Assembly (NCBI RefSeq): GCF_014205675.1
Contig: NZ_JACIIX010000022.1
Coordinates: 1 to 38,883 of the forward strand
Origin: Novispirillum itersonii
Lineage (GTDB): Bacteria > Pseudomonadota > Alphaproteobacteria > Rhodospirillales > Rhodospirillaceae
Length of the DNA: 38,883 nucleotides
Direction of reading: 5' to 3'
Positions within the stretch are counted from its first letter, which is position 1. Each line of letters begins with the position of its first letter. Below, piece after piece: positions 8,579 through 17,408 of this stretch. A program made the translations under genes and the position numbers. The notes under the pieces are model-generated. The model made no database searches. It was not told where the DNA came from and was given only the letters and a program-made list of their open reading frames with translations.

Positions 8579-9856
8579 ATGGGTCACGACGTGAAGAAGA
8601 TTGCCGTCATCGGTCTGGGCTATGTCGGTCTGCCGCTTGCCGTGGAGTTCGGAAAGCAGCGCAGCGTCGTCGGCTTTGACATCAATCAGGCCCGGATTGC
8701 CGAGCTGCGGTCGGGGCAGGACGGTACGCTGGAAGTCCCGCCGGAGGAACTGGCGGAAGCGGCGCATCTGACCTATTCCTCCGACCGCGCTGATCTGGCC
8801 GACTGCGACATCTTTATTGTCACCGTGCCGACCCCGATCGATCAGGCCAACCGCCCGGATCTGACCCCGCTGGTGAAGGCCAGCGAGACCGTAGGCAGCG
8901 TGATGAAGCGCGGCGCGATCGTGATTTATGAATCAACGGTCTATCCGGGGGCAACCGAAGAGGTCTGTGTGCCGGTGCTGGAAAAGCACAGTGGCCTGAC
9001 CTTCAACACCGGTTTCTTCTGTGGCTACAGCCCGGAACGGATCAACCCCGGCGACAAGGAACGCCGCCTGCCGACCATCAAAAAGGTCACCAGCGGCAGC
9101 ACCCCGGCGATTGCCGAGGAGGTTAATGCCCTTTACGCCGCGATCATCACCGCCGGAACCTATAAGGCCAGCAGCATCAAGGTTGCCGAGGCCGCCAAGG
9201 TGATCGAGAACACCCAGCGCGACCTGAACATCGCCCTGATGAACGAACTCAGCCTGATTTTCCACCGGCTGGGCATCGATACGCTGGAAGTGCTGGAAGC
9301 GGCGGGCACCAAGTGGAACTTCCTGCCGTTCCGCCCCGGTCTGGTCGGCGGCCACTGCATCGGTGTTGATCCCTATTACCTGACCCACAAGGCGCAGGAA
9401 GTCGGCTATCACCCGGAAGTGATTCTGGCCGGGCGGCGGATCAACGACAGCATGGCGGCACATGTCGCTGACGAAACCGTCAAGCTGATGCTGCGCAAGG
9501 GCAAGCCGGTGCTGAACAGCCGGGTGCTGGTGCTGGGGCTGACCTTCAAGGAAAACTGCCCGGATCTGCGCAACACCAAGGTGGTCGATCTGATCGCTGC
9601 CCTGAAGGATTACCACACGCAGGTGGATGTTTATGATCCGTGGATCAGCGTTGACGAAGCCCGGCATGAATACGGTCTGGAGTGCCTGACCGAAGCCCCG
9701 GCACCGGGGACCTACGCCGCCGTGGTGCTGGCGGTCGGCCACCGGGAGTTCGTGGCGCTGGGGGCTGACGGCATCCGTGCTTTGGGGGAACCCGATGCGG
9801 TTCTGTATGATGTGAAGAGCCTTCTGCCGCTGGGGCAGGCGGACGGGCGGCTGTAA
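8579..9856 (+). CDS. UDP-N-acetylhexosamine 6-dehydrogenase (TviB/WbpO type)
   Basis: A 425-aa NAD-dependent nucleotide-sugar dehydrogenase that oxidises C6 of a UDP-hexosamine to the uronic acid in two steps. It begins with the Rossmann motif IAVIGLGYVGLPLA (residues 8-21), and the catalytic Cys260 sits in VGGHCIGVDPYYLTH. The LEVPPEEL stretch near residue 51 is typical of the TviB/WbpO branch, which acts on UDP-GlcNAc or UDP-GalNAc rather than UDP-glucose. ATG 8579 gives the family-like N terminus; GTG 8567 would add four residues. It is the last gene of the cluster and ends at a clear terminator. The 160 bp before it hold no gene. Confidence 0.9.
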   Translation: MGHDVKKIAVIGLGYVGLPLAVEFGKQRSVVGFDINQARIAELRSGQDGTLEVPPEELAEAAHLTYSSDRADLADCDIFIVTVPTPIDQANRPDLTPLVKASETVGSVMKRGAIVIYESTVYPGATEEVCVPVLEKHSGLTFNTGFFCGYSPERINPGDKERRLPTIKKVTSGSTPAIAEEVNALYAAIITAGTYKASSIKVAEAAKVIENTQRDLNIALMNELSLIFHRLGIDTLEVLEAAGTKWNFLPFRPGLVGGHCIGVDPYYLTHKAQEVGYHPEVILAGRRINDSMAAHVADETVKLMLRKGKPVLNSRVLVLGLTFKENCPDLRNTKVVDLIAALKDYHTQVDVYDPWISVDEARHEYGLECLTEAPAPGTYAAVVLAVGHREFVALGADGIRALGEPDAVLYDVKSLLPLGQADGRL

Positions 9857-9888
9857 GCGGCGGCTTTGTCAGAAGATCTGTTGAAAAG

Positions 9889-9919
9889 AAGGCCCGGATC
9901 GCAGGATCCGGGCCTTTTT
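9889..9919. terminator. Intrinsic terminator, probably bidirectional
   Basis: AAGGCCCGGATC (9889-9900) pairs with GATCCGGGCCTT (9905-9916) around a GCAG loop and is followed by more T. The A-rich 5' side allows it to work also for the convergent TRAP genes. It closes the polysaccharide cluster. Confidence 0.9.
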
Positions 9920-9949
9920 AAGTTTCAGGGAAACAGGGAGCAAAAAGCG

Positions 9950-11530
9950 TTACTCAAACAGGAACCGGGGCAGGGCGGTTGCCACTGACGGGAACAGATA
10001 GATGACCAGCATGGCGACAATCTGCATCATCACAAAGGGCACCACCCCCTTGTAGATATCCAGTGTCGAGATGCTCTTGGGCGTCGCCCCACGCAGATAA
10101 AACAGGGAGAAACCGAACGGGGGCGTCAGGAACGAGGTTTGCAGATTGATGGCCAGCAGAACCGCCAGCCAGATCGGGTCCATGCCCATGCCCAGAAGGA
10201 TCGGCACGGTGATCGGCAGCACGATGACGGCGATTTCGACGAAATCCATCACGAAGCCGAGCAGGAACACCACCACCATCACGAACAGCAGGGCACCGGT
10301 TTCACCGCCCGGCATATTGGTCAGGAACTCTTCGACCCGGACGTCGCCGCCCAGACCACGGAACACCAGAGAAAACAGGCTGGCGCCGATCATCATGGCA
10401 AAGATCATCGAGGTGACGGTCAGGGTGGACCGCAGCGTCGGGATCAGCACCCCGGCCCGCAGGAAGCGGAGGAGGGCAATCAGAATGCCATATCCGGCGA
10501 TGACTGACAGCGCGATGGCGAGGCCGATCATCGCCTTATCGAAAGGCGGGATCTCGGTGCGGCCGATGCGCAGGTCGAAGGTCTGACGCATCAGCAGCAG
10601 GGCCAGCACCGCCAGACCGGTCAGGCGGAACGGCCATGGTGACGCGCCGGGAACCACGCGGGGGGCTGCCAGAAGCAGTGCGCCGAGGGCACCGACCGCC
10701 GCCCCTTCGGTCGGGGTGGTGATTCCGCCGAGAATGGAGCCCAGAACGGCGATAATCAGCACAATTGGCGGCACCAGAACCTTGCCGAGATGGCGCAGGG
10801 TCTGGCTGAGGGGCTGCACATCGCGTGGTGGCATCGCCGGGGCCAGAGACGGCTTGAGGAACGAGGCGATCAGGACATAGGCGATGTAGATACCGACAAT
10901 ACAGAAGCCCGGAATCAGGGCGGCGGCAAACACCTCTCCGACGCTGATGGTTTCAACACTGAACTTGCCCGAGGCAAACTGGGCCTGCTGATACCCGGAA
11001 GACATCACCTCGGCGAGGATGATCAGCATGGTCGAGGGCGGAATGATCTGTCCCAGCGTGCCGGAGGAGGCGATCACGCCACAGCACAGGGATTTGTCAT
11101 AGCCATAGCGCATCATGGTCGGCAGAGCGATCATCGCCATTGCCACCACGGTGGCTCCGACAATGCCGGTGGAGGCGGCCAGCAGGGCCCCGACCAGAAT
11201 CACTGATACCGCCAGACCGCCGCGCACCCCGCCGAACAGCTTGCCCATTTCCTCCAGCAGTTCTTCCGCCATGCGGGAGCGTTCAAGAATCACCCCCATC
11301 AGCACGAACAGGGGAATGGCCAGCAGCACTTCGTTGGTCATGGTGCTGAACACCCGGGGGGCCAGCGCCTTCAGCAGGTTCAGGTCAAAGACATCAAGGC
11401 TGACACCCAGAACGGCAAACAGGACAGCAACCCCGGCGAGGGTAAACACGACCGGAAAACCGATCAGGATCCCGACGCACATACCGACGAACATCAGGAT
11501 ATCAAGGGAGTTGGTCAGCAGCTCAAGCAT
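9950..11530 (-). CDS. TRAP transporter large permease (DctM type)
   Basis: Large membrane subunit of a tripartite ATP-independent periplasmic transporter, 526 aa. It uses an ion gradient to take up the ligand delivered by the binding protein. Residues 1-260 show repeated hydrophobic segments with the family pattern IPLFVLMGVILERSRMAEELLEEMGKLFG and GTLGQIIPPSTMLIILAEV. The C-terminal part ends with LAINLQTSFLTPPFGFSLFYLRG, a hallmark of the M subunit. It is longer than the common 425-440 aa form because of roughly 90 extra, largely hydrophobic residues in the middle. Its start overlaps the Q gene by 8 bp and has GGAGGA about 6 nt upstream. Confidence 0.93.
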   Translation of the reverse strand: MLELLTNSLDILMFVGMCVGILIGFPVVFTLAGVAVLFAVLGVSLDVFDLNLLKALAPRVFSTMTNEVLLAIPLFVLMGVILERSRMAEELLEEMGKLFGGVRGGLAVSVILVGALLAASTGIVGATVVAMAMIALPTMMRYGYDKSLCCGVIASSGTLGQIIPPSTMLIILAEVMSSGYQQAQFASGKFSVETISVGEVFAAALIPGFCIVGIYIAYVLIASFLKPSLAPAMPPRDVQPLSQTLRHLGKVLVPPIVLIIAVLGSILGGITTPTEGAAVGALGALLLAAPRVVPGASPWPFRLTGLAVLALLLMRQTFDLRIGRTEIPPFDKAMIGLAIALSVIAGYGILIALLRFLRAGVLIPTLRSTLTVTSMIFAMMIGASLFSLVFRGLGGDVRVEEFLTNMPGGETGALLFVMVVVFLLGFVMDFVEIAVIVLPITVPILLGMGMDPIWLAVLLAINLQTSFLTPPFGFSLFYLRGATPKSISTLDIYKGVVPFVMMQIVAMLVIYLFPSVATALPRFLFE

Positions 11531-12062
11531 GGCTGTCCTCCGGGTCGGTGGTGGCGCCGGACAGCAGCAGGCCGAGGTTGCGCAGCATCAGGCTGCCCCC
11601 TTGCAGCAGGATCAGGGCTCCAAAGGCCGGGATCAGGGATTTCAGAAGGAAGGAGGCGGGAATGCCACCCACCGAGATCGCCCCTTCGCGGATCGCCCAG
11701 GATTTGGAGACGAACGGCCAGGTGAAATACAGAAGCACCAGACAGGAGGGAACCAACAGCACCAGCGTGCCGAGCAGGTCAATCCACAGCCGGGTGCGGT
11801 AGCGGGCGGTGCCATAGAAGATATCAACGCGGACGTGCCCGTCCTTCAGCAGCGTATATCCGCCGCCGAGCATGAACAGGGTACCGTGGAAGTACAGCTC
11901 GGTCTCGTTGAGGAAAATATAGCTGACACCGAAAATGTAGCGCAGCACCACAATCACAAACATGACCAGCATCATGCCGACGGCACACCACATGGCGATG
12001 TTGCCGACGGCGGCATTGACCTGATTCAGCAGGGTGCTGGCCCGCAGGAGGGGGGAGGACAT
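11523..12062 (-). CDS. TRAP transporter small permease (DctQ type)
   Basis: A 179-aa protein with four hydrophobic helices, the usual size and topology of the TRAP Q subunit, which pairs with the M subunit in the inner membrane. Recognisable parts are VVLRYIFGVSYIFLNETELYFHGTLFML and the following charged DGHVRVDIFYG segment. AAGGGA lies 9 nt before the start. It overlaps the M gene and follows the binding protein after a 123-bp gap containing two strong hairpins. Confidence 0.92.
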   Translation of the reverse strand: MSSPLLRASTLLNQVNAAVGNIAMWCAVGMMLVMFVIVVLRYIFGVSYIFLNETELYFHGTLFMLGGGYTLLKDGHVRVDIFYGTARYRTRLWIDLLGTLVLLVPSCLVLLYFTWPFVSKSWAIREGAISVGGIPASFLLKSLIPAFGALILLQGGSLMLRNLGLLLSGATTDPEDSHA

Positions 12063-12089
12063 CGGGGAGGGTCCCTTCTCACGTCACCG

Positions 12090-12163
12090 GCCGGATGTGG
12101 GGAGCATCCGGCTGGTTCAGTCTTTTCATGCAATCCGGCGCGGGGGAGGAGATCCCCCGCGCC
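12090..12163 (-). promoter_or_regulatory. Two intercistronic hairpins between TRAP P and Q
   Basis: Two perfect stems sit between the binding-protein stop and the Q start. One is GCCGGATG/CATCCGGC at 12090-12097 and 12105-12112. The other is an 11-bp stem at 12137-12147 and 12153-12163 (GGCGCGGGGGA/TCCCCCGCGCC). Neither has a convincing U tract on the minus strand. In TRAP operons such stems can raise binding-protein yield over the permeases by protecting the upstream mRNA or by partial termination; that role here is inferred. Confidence 0.6.
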
Positions 12164-12185
12164 GTGAGGGCGGATGGAGAAGACG

Positions 12186-13289
12186 TTATTCCCCGTAACT
12201 GTACTTCAGGCCCCGGGCGGCAAAGACCGCACCGTCGGAATAGGTCATGTAGCTGTGCGACAGCTTGCGGTACTCAAGGTAGGAGGTGGTGATGGCGCGG
12301 ACCAGATCATCGCTGTGGTCCCGCAGGCCCTTGATGACCTCACCCGATGCGTTGCCGATGGCGATGATCACGTCGTCGGGCAGGCGCTTGACCTGCACGC
12401 CGTGCTTTTCCACCATAAGCTGGAGGGCTTTGGCGTTGTTGGTGTTGTATTCGGTCAGAACCTGATCGTGCAGCGACTGGCAGGCGACGCGGATCACCAT
12501 CTTCAGGTCATCGGGCAGGGCTTCATAGGCATCCTTGTTGACGCCGCATTCTTCGGCGGACGACGGTTCGCCGATGCAGGGGTAATAGTAGTTTTTGGCG
12601 ATCTGGTAGAAGCCAAGGGCGCTGTCAGACCACGGACCGATGAATTCCCCGGCATCGAGGGAACCGGACTGAAGGGCCTGGAACATTTCGCCGCCGCCCA
12701 TCGCCTGCACGGCGACGCCGAGCCTGGACAGGACTTCGCTGTTGAGGCCGGTGGTGCGGAAGCGCAGACCACGCAGATCGTCAACGCTGTTGATTTCCTT
12801 CCGGAACCAGCCGAAGAACTGGGCACCGGAGTTGCCGCACAGGAACGGCTTGATGTTGAATTTGCTATAGAGCTTGTCGTACAGGGCCTGTCCGCCGCCG
12901 TGGTTCAGCCAGCCGGACTGTTCGATCGCGGTCAGGCCGAACGGCTGCGATCCGAACAGCAGGAAGGCCGGAGACTTGGAGCCCCAGTAGGCCGGAACCG
13001 AGTGGTAAAGCTGGGCGGTGCCGTCAGAAACAGCGTCGAACACGCCACGGCCGGGGACCAGCTCCCCGGCGGCGGAAACCTTCACCTGAAGGCGGCCGCC
13101 GGACAGGCTGGAAATACGCTCCGCCAGCATGTTGGCGGCCAGACCCGGTCCCGGCAGGTTCTTGGGCCAGCTGGTGACCATGGTCCATTGCTGGACACCC
13201 TTGGCAAGGGCCGGGGCGGCGAGCGCCGATCCGGTGGCAGCGGCAGCGGTGCCGACAGCGGCAGATTTCAGAAAATCACGACGGTTCAT
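12186..13289 (-). CDS. TRAP substrate-binding protein, TakP-like
   Basis: A 367-aa periplasmic solute receptor. It starts with a twin-arginine signal (MNRRDFLKSAAVG) and an Ala-rich export region ending near ALAKG. The mature part follows the TakP/2-oxoacid pattern: SAAGELVPGRGVFDAV, GWFRKEINSVDDLRGLRFRTTG with the ligand-carboxylate arginine, and then GGGEMFQALQSGSLDAGEFIGPW. The first gene of its operon, it is followed by Q and M. The TakP group binds 2-oxo and related carboxylic acids; the exact ligand is not determinable. It lies directly beside the histidine genes, but a terminator separates it from hutU. Confidence 0.92.
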   Translation of the reverse strand: MNRRDFLKSAAVGTAAAATGSALAAPALAKGVQQWTMVTSWPKNLPGPGLAANMLAERISSLSGGRLQVKVSAAGELVPGRGVFDAVSDGTAQLYHSVPAYWGSKSPAFLLFGSQPFGLTAIEQSGWLNHGGGQALYDKLYSKFNIKPFLCGNSGAQFFGWFRKEINSVDDLRGLRFRTTGLNSEVLSRLGVAVQAMGGGEMFQALQSGSLDAGEFIGPWSDSALGFYQIAKNYYYPCIGEPSSAEECGVNKDAYEALPDDLKMVIRVACQSLHDQVLTEYNTNNAKALQLMVEKHGVQVKRLPDDVIIAIGNASGEVIKGLRDHSDDLVRAITTSYLEYRKLSHSYMTYSDGAVFAARGLKYSYGE

Positions 13290-13436
13290 GGTGAGAGATG
13301 CTCCCTGTTTTCAATGATGGGGTGAAAATCTGAGCAAGCTTTTTTCTTTTGCGGTGCGCAGCGGAAGAGGGAAACCGGTGATACCTCCCATAAAGGACAG
13401 TCCTGTCCCCGTATCGCCGGGGTCCCGACTCCGTTT
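13290..13436 (-). promoter_or_regulatory. Probable promoter region of the TRAP operon
   Basis: This gap lies between the hutU terminator and the TRAP binding-protein start. It contains an imperfect operator-like palindrome GGACAGTCCTGTCC at 13395-13408 (6-bp arms) and AT-rich stretches near 13325-13350. No convincing -35/-10 pair could be assigned, and the hut-type TGTCTA motif is absent. Confidence 0.35.
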
Positions 13437-13483
13437 GGTAAAATCCGTCCCGCAGGGTGCGCGCCGATGCCCCTGCGGGACGG
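13437..13483 (-). terminator. Terminator of the hutI-hutC-hutU operon
   Basis: On the minus strand a perfect 13-bp stem, CCGTCCCGCAGGG with CCCTGCGGGACGG (plus positions 13445-13457 and 13471-13483), is followed by ATTTTACC. It lies 15 bp after the hutU stop and separates hutU from the TRAP operon transcribed in the same direction. Confidence 0.8.
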
Positions 13484-13497
13484 TCCCCCGCCGGTCC

Positions 13498-15171
13498 TTA
13501 TTTCAGGAACGGCAGATTCAGGCCCTGCTCTGCGGCGCAGGTGCGGGCGATCTCATAGCCGGCATCGGCATGGCGCATCACGCCGGTGGCCGGGTCGTTC
13601 CACAGCACCCGGCCAACGCGGCGGGCGGCGGCTTCGGTGCCGTCGCAGACGATCACCACGCCGGAGTGCTGCGAAAAGCCCATGCCGACGCCGCCGCCAT
13701 GGTGCAGGCTGACCCAGGTGGCACCCCCGGCGGTGTTGAGCAGGGCATTCAGCAGCGGCCAGTCGGACACGGCGTCGGAGCCATCCATCATCGCTTCAGT
13801 TTCGCGGTTCGGGCTGGCGACGGAACCGGAGTCGAGGTGATCGCGGCCGATCACGACCGGGCCCTTCAGTTCGCCGTTGGCGACCATTTCGTTGAAGGCC
13901 AGCCCCAGACGGTGGCGCTGCCCCAGACCGACCCAGCAGATGCGGGCCGGAAGGCCCTGGAAGTGGATCTTCTGGGCCGCCATGTCCAGCCAGCGGTGCA
14001 GGTGCGGATCGTCGGGGATCAGTTCCTTCACCTTGGCGTCGGTCTTGGCGATATCCTCCGGATCTCCGGACAGGGCAACCCAGCGGAACGGCCCGATGCC
14101 CTTGCAGAACAGCGGACGGATGTAGGCCGGGACGAAGCCGGGGAAGTCGAAGGCGTTGGTCAGCCCTTCTTCCTGTGCCATCTGGCGGATGTTGTTGCCG
14201 TAATCGAAGGTGGGGATGCCCATCTTCTGGAAGGCGAGCATCGCTTCGACCTGCACCTTCATGCTGGCGCGGGCGGCCTTTTCCACCGCCTTGGGGTCGG
14301 AGACGCGCTTTTCTTCCCACTCGGCCAGCGTCCAGCCGAGCGGCAGGTAGCCGTTGATCGGGTCATGGGCGGAGGTCTGGTCGGTCACCGCATCCGGGCG
14401 GACGCCCCGGCGCACCAGTTCCGGGAACACCTCGGCGGCATTGCCGAGCAGGCCGACAGAGATGGCTTCGCCCTTGGCGCAGGCGTCGTTGATCCATGCC
14501 AGCGCTTCATCGAGGGAGGCGGTGGACCTGTCGAGGTAGCCGGTGCGCAGGCGCATGTCGATGCTGCTCGGCTGGCATTCCACCGCCAGCATGCAGGCCC
14601 CGGCCATGGTGGCGGCCAGCGGCTGGGCCCCGCCCATGCCGCCGAGGCCGCCGGTCAGGATCCACTTGCCGGTCAGGCTGCCGTTGTAATGCTGGCGGCC
14701 CATCTCAACGAAGGTTTCGTAGGTGCCCTGCACGATGCCCTGTGACCCGATGTAGATCCACGATCCGGCGGTCATCTGGCCGTACATCATCAGGCCCTTG
14801 CGGTCGAGTTCGTGGAACTTGTCCCACGTCGCCCAGTGCGGCACCAGATTGGAATTGGCGATCAGCACGCGCGGGGCATCGGCATGGGTGCGGAACACGC
14901 CGACCGGCTTGCCGGACTGCACCAGCAGGGTCTCGTCGTCTTCCAGCTGGCGCAGGGTCTCGACGATGCGGTCGAAATGTTCCCAGCTGCGGGCGGCGCG
15001 GCCGATGCCGCCATAAACCACCAGCTCCTGCGGGCGTTCGGCCACATCGGGGTCAAGGTTGTTCATCAGCATGCGCAGGGCGGCTTCGGTCAGCCAGCTC
15101 TTGCAGGTCTTTTCGCTGCCGCGCGGGGCACGGATCACGCGCTGGTTATCAAGGCGGGTGAAGGCGGTCAT
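13498..15171 (-). CDS. hutU: Urocanate hydratase (urocanase)
   Basis: Cytoplasmic NAD-dependent enzyme that hydrates urocanate to imidazolonepropionate, step two of histidine breakdown. The 557-aa length matches the family. Clear signatures are [35 protein letters not shown] and [12 protein letters not shown] with the conserved Cys412. ATG 15171 has GGAG about 10 nt upstream. It is the last gene of the minus-strand hut operon, 138 bp after hutC, and ends at a strong terminator. Confidence 0.98.
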   Translation of the reverse strand: MTAFTRLDNQRVIRAPRGSEKTCKSWLTEAALRMLMNNLDPDVAERPQELVVYGGIGRAARSWEHFDRIVETLRQLEDDETLLVQSGKPVGVFRTHADAPRVLIANSNLVPHWATWDKFHELDRKGLMMYGQMTAGSWIYIGSQGIVQGTYETFVEMGRQHYNGSLTGKWILTGGLGGMGGAQPLAATMAGACMLAVECQPSSIDMRLRTGYLDRSTASLDEALAWINDACAKGEAISVGLLGNAAEVFPELVRRGVRPDAVTDQTSAHDPINGYLPLGWTLAEWEEKRVSDPKAVEKAARASMKVQVEAMLAFQKMGIPTFDYGNNIRQMAQEEGLTNAFDFPGFVPAYIRPLFCKGIGPFRWVALSGDPEDIAKTDAKVKELIPDDPHLHRWLDMAAQKIHFQGLPARICWVGLGQRHRLGLAFNEMVANGELKGPVVIGRDHLDSGSVASPNRETEAMMDGSDAVSDWPLLNALLNTAGGATWVSLHHGGGVGMGFSQHSGVVIVCDGTEAAARRVGRVLWNDPATGVMRHADAGYEIARTCAAEQGLNLPFLK

Positions 15172-15309
15172 GACGTGTCGTCTCCAACAGGTTTTTTAGT
15201 TGCTTCGGCGCGCAAACAGGGGGCTGCGTCCGCACGGCGGCAGACGCAGGGAAGATCATCGGGGCCGGGCGCACAGGCCACCCGGCAGAGGCAGAAAACA
15301 GCAGGCGGG

Positions 15310-16065
15310 TTACAGGGCGGCCAGCATCGGCACGCTGGCGGCATGCACCCGGAAGGTGGAACTCAGGCGGAAGCGGCTTCCCGGGTGCAGCAGATGCGCC
15401 ACGGTCACCACCTGACTGCCCCGCAGCGTGCGGCGGATCAGCCGCAAGCAGGGTTCAGCCGGGGTAATGCCCAGCAGATGTGCCGCCGTACCGTCGGGCA
15501 GGGTCGCTTCGATCACATGCTCGACGAAGGGGGAGGCCTCCAGCCGGGTCAGGTATTCGGTCGGGGTGATTGTGGTGAAGTCCTGCTTCAGATACTGCGG
15601 GGCCACCTGCGGGTTGACCCAACGGTCTTCCAGCTGAAGCGGCACTTCGTTCTCCAGATGCACCACCCGGGAATGGAACAGCCGCGATCCGGCGGGCAGA
15701 TTGAACTGCCGGGCCAGCGTGCCGTCGGCGATGATGTCTTCCAGCAGGTCCACCCGGCAGGAATGACGGTTGCCCCGGGCGGTGATCTCATCGGAGACCG
15801 CCCGCAGTTCCAGCGCATCCATGCGGGCGGCCTGTTCGGCGACAAAGGTGCCGACCCCCTGCACCCGGGTCAGCAGGCCTTCCTCGGTCAGTTCCCGCAG
15901 GGCGCGGTGGACGGTCATCCGGCTGACGCTGAAATCTTCCAGCAGTTTCAGTTCTGACGGCAACTGGCTGCCTTCCCCCCACTCGCCGGAGGTGATCCGG
16001 TGGCGGATGGCATCCTTGATCTGCCGGTAACGCGGCTGCGACTGGGAAATTTTCGGTTCGCTCAT
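15310..16065 (-). CDS. hutC: Histidine utilisation repressor, GntR/HutC family
   Basis: A 251-aa transcriptional repressor that normally releases DNA on binding urocanate. The N-terminal winged helix-turn-helix (about residues 9-75) reads [16 protein letters not shown], then [27 protein letters not shown] ligand domain follows, ending with [26 protein letters not shown]. The start is ATG 16065, with GGAGGG 5 nt upstream and an ATGA overlap with the end of hutI; upstream codons to 16161 belong to hutI. The likely targets are the phased repeats at 17360-17390. Confidence 0.95.
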   Translation of the reverse strand: MSEPKISQSQPRYRQIKDAIRHRITSGEWGEGSQLPSELKLLEDFSVSRMTVHRALRELTEEGLLTRVQGVGTFVAEQAARMDALELRAVSDEITARGNRHSCRVDLLEDIIADGTLARQFNLPAGSRLFHSRVVHLENEVPLQLEDRWVNPQVAPQYLKQDFTTITPTEYLTRLEASPFVEHVIEATLPDGTAAHLLGITPAEPCLRLIRRTLRGSQVVTVAHLLHPGSRFRLSSTFRVHAASVPMLAAL

Positions 16066-17297
16066 CGGTCCCTCCACCGCAGGGTGCCGCCGGTCATGGT
16101 GGCGGCACAGGGGTTCAGGCCGATGGAATAGGCCAGTTCCGCCGGATGGTCCACCCGCCACAGTGCCAGATCGGCCCGCAGGCCGGGGGCAATCTGCCCG
16201 CGGTCGGTCAGGCCAAGGGCGCGGGCAGCATGGCGGGTCACCCCGGCCAGCGCCTCTTCCGGGGTCAGCCGGAACAGGGTACAGGCCATCGACAGCATCA
16301 GCGTCAGCGAGGTCACCGGCGCGGTGCCGGGGTTGCAGTCGGTGGACACCGCCATCGGCACCCCATACTGCCGCAGCAGATCCATCGGCGGCAGTTTGGT
16401 TTCCCGCAGGCAGTAGAAGGCCCCGGGCAGCAGCACGGCGACGGTTCCGGCGGCGGCCATCGCCTGCACCCCGGCCTCATCCAGATGTTCGATATGGTCA
16501 GCCGACAGGCCGTTAAAGCGGGCCACCAGCGCCGCGCCGCCCAGATTGGACAGCTGTTCGGCGTGCAGTTTCACCGGCAGGCCGAGGGCACGGGCGGTCT
16601 CGAACACCCGTTCGGTCTGGGCGACGGAGAAGCCGATCCCTTCACAGAAGGCATCCACCGCATCGACCAATCCTTCGGCGGCCAGAGCGGGCAGCATGTC
16701 GGTACAGAGGTGGTCAATGTAGGCATCCGCCTGCCCGGCATATTCCGGCGGCAGGGCATGGGCCCCGAGGAAGGTGGTGCGGATGTCCACCGGCCGTTCC
16801 GTCGCCAGACGGCGGGCAACCCGCAGCATCTTGCGTTCGGAGTCAGTGGTCAGCCCATAGCCGGATTTGATTTCCACCGTGGTGACACCGTCGGCCAGCA
16901 GGGCATCCAGACGCGGCAGGGCGCTGGCGGTCAGGGCGTCGTCATCGGCATCACGGGTGGCGCGGACGGTGGACAGGATGCCGCCGCCGCGCCGGGCAAT
17001 CTCTTCATACGGGACGCCGGTCAGGCGCATTTCAAATTCAGCGGCGCGGTTGCCGCCATACACCAGATGGGTGTGGCAGTCGATCAGCCCCGGCGTCGCC
17101 AGCAGGCCACGCCCGTCAATCACCGTCCGGGCAAGGGTTTCCGGGGGGGCGGGCAGGCCGTCGCGCGGCCCGGCGTAGACAAGGGCACCCGCATGGATGC
17201 CCACCGCCGCATCGGGGCACAGGCCATAGGCAACAGTCCCCGGCACCATGGTGGCGGCGGTGACGTTGATCAGCAGGCTGTCCCACAGGGTGGTCAT
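16062..17297 (-). CDS. hutI: Imidazolonepropionase
   Basis: A 411-aa metal-dependent amidohydrolase that opens the imidazolone ring to N-formimidoyl-L-glutamate. The metal motif [12 protein letters not shown] has His75 and His77. [21 protein letters not shown] and [19 protein letters not shown] follow in the usual order, and [19 protein letters not shown] near the end is the conserved Asp segment. It is the first gene of the minus operon and overlaps hutC by 4 bp. The leader just before its start codon carries a run of eight C in the mRNA (plus 17299-17306), which is odd so near a ribosome-binding site. Confidence 0.97.
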   Translation of the reverse strand: MTTLWDSLLINVTAATMVPGTVAYGLCPDAAVGIHAGALVYAGPRDGLPAPPETLARTVIDGRGLLATPGLIDCHTHLVYGGNRAAEFEMRLTGVPYEEIARRGGGILSTVRATRDADDDALTASALPRLDALLADGVTTVEIKSGYGLTTDSERKMLRVARRLATERPVDIRTTFLGAHALPPEYAGQADAYIDHLCTDMLPALAAEGLVDAVDAFCEGIGFSVAQTERVFETARALGLPVKLHAEQLSNLGGAALVARFNGLSADHIEHLDEAGVQAMAAAGTVAVLLPGAFYCLRETKLPPMDLLRQYGVPMAVSTDCNPGTAPVTSLTLMLSMACTLFRLTPEEALAGVTRHAARALGLTDRGQIAPGLRADLALWRVDHPAELAYSIGLNPCAATMTGGTLRWRDR

Positions 17298-17337
17298 CGG
17301 GGGGGGTATCCCTCATCCAGTCGGGTTGATGACAGGT

Positions 17338-17366
17338 ATTATGCGAGGGCCTTGCGTTGTTGTCTA
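17338..17366 (-). promoter_or_regulatory. Candidate hutI promoter
   Basis: Read on the minus strand, TAGACA (17366 to 17361) and CATAAT (17343 to 17338) are 17 bp apart, a good sigma-70 match. The predicted start of transcription is about 30 nt upstream of the hutI ATG. The -35 element coincides with the first TGTCTA repeat, so a repressor bound there would block it. Confidence 0.55.
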
Positions 17367-17390
17367 GTGTTGTATAGGCTTGTCTATAAG
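17360..17390 (+). promoter_or_regulatory. Phased triple repeat: likely HutC operator and hutF promoter
   Basis: Three tandem 10-bp units start at 17361, 17371 and 17381: TGTCTAGTGT, TGTATAGGCT, TGTCTATAAG. Each begins TGT(C/A)TA, so the motif is presented on the same DNA face three times. TGTCTA and TGTATA resemble half-sites of GntR/HutC-family operators. The third unit overlaps a possible hutF -10 (TATAAG 17385-17390) with TTGTCT at 17360 as a -35 at a long 19-bp spacing. HutC is encoded next door. Binding is inferred, not shown. Confidence 0.55.
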
Positions 17391-17408
17391 AATTCTGGGA
17401 GGAGCGCG

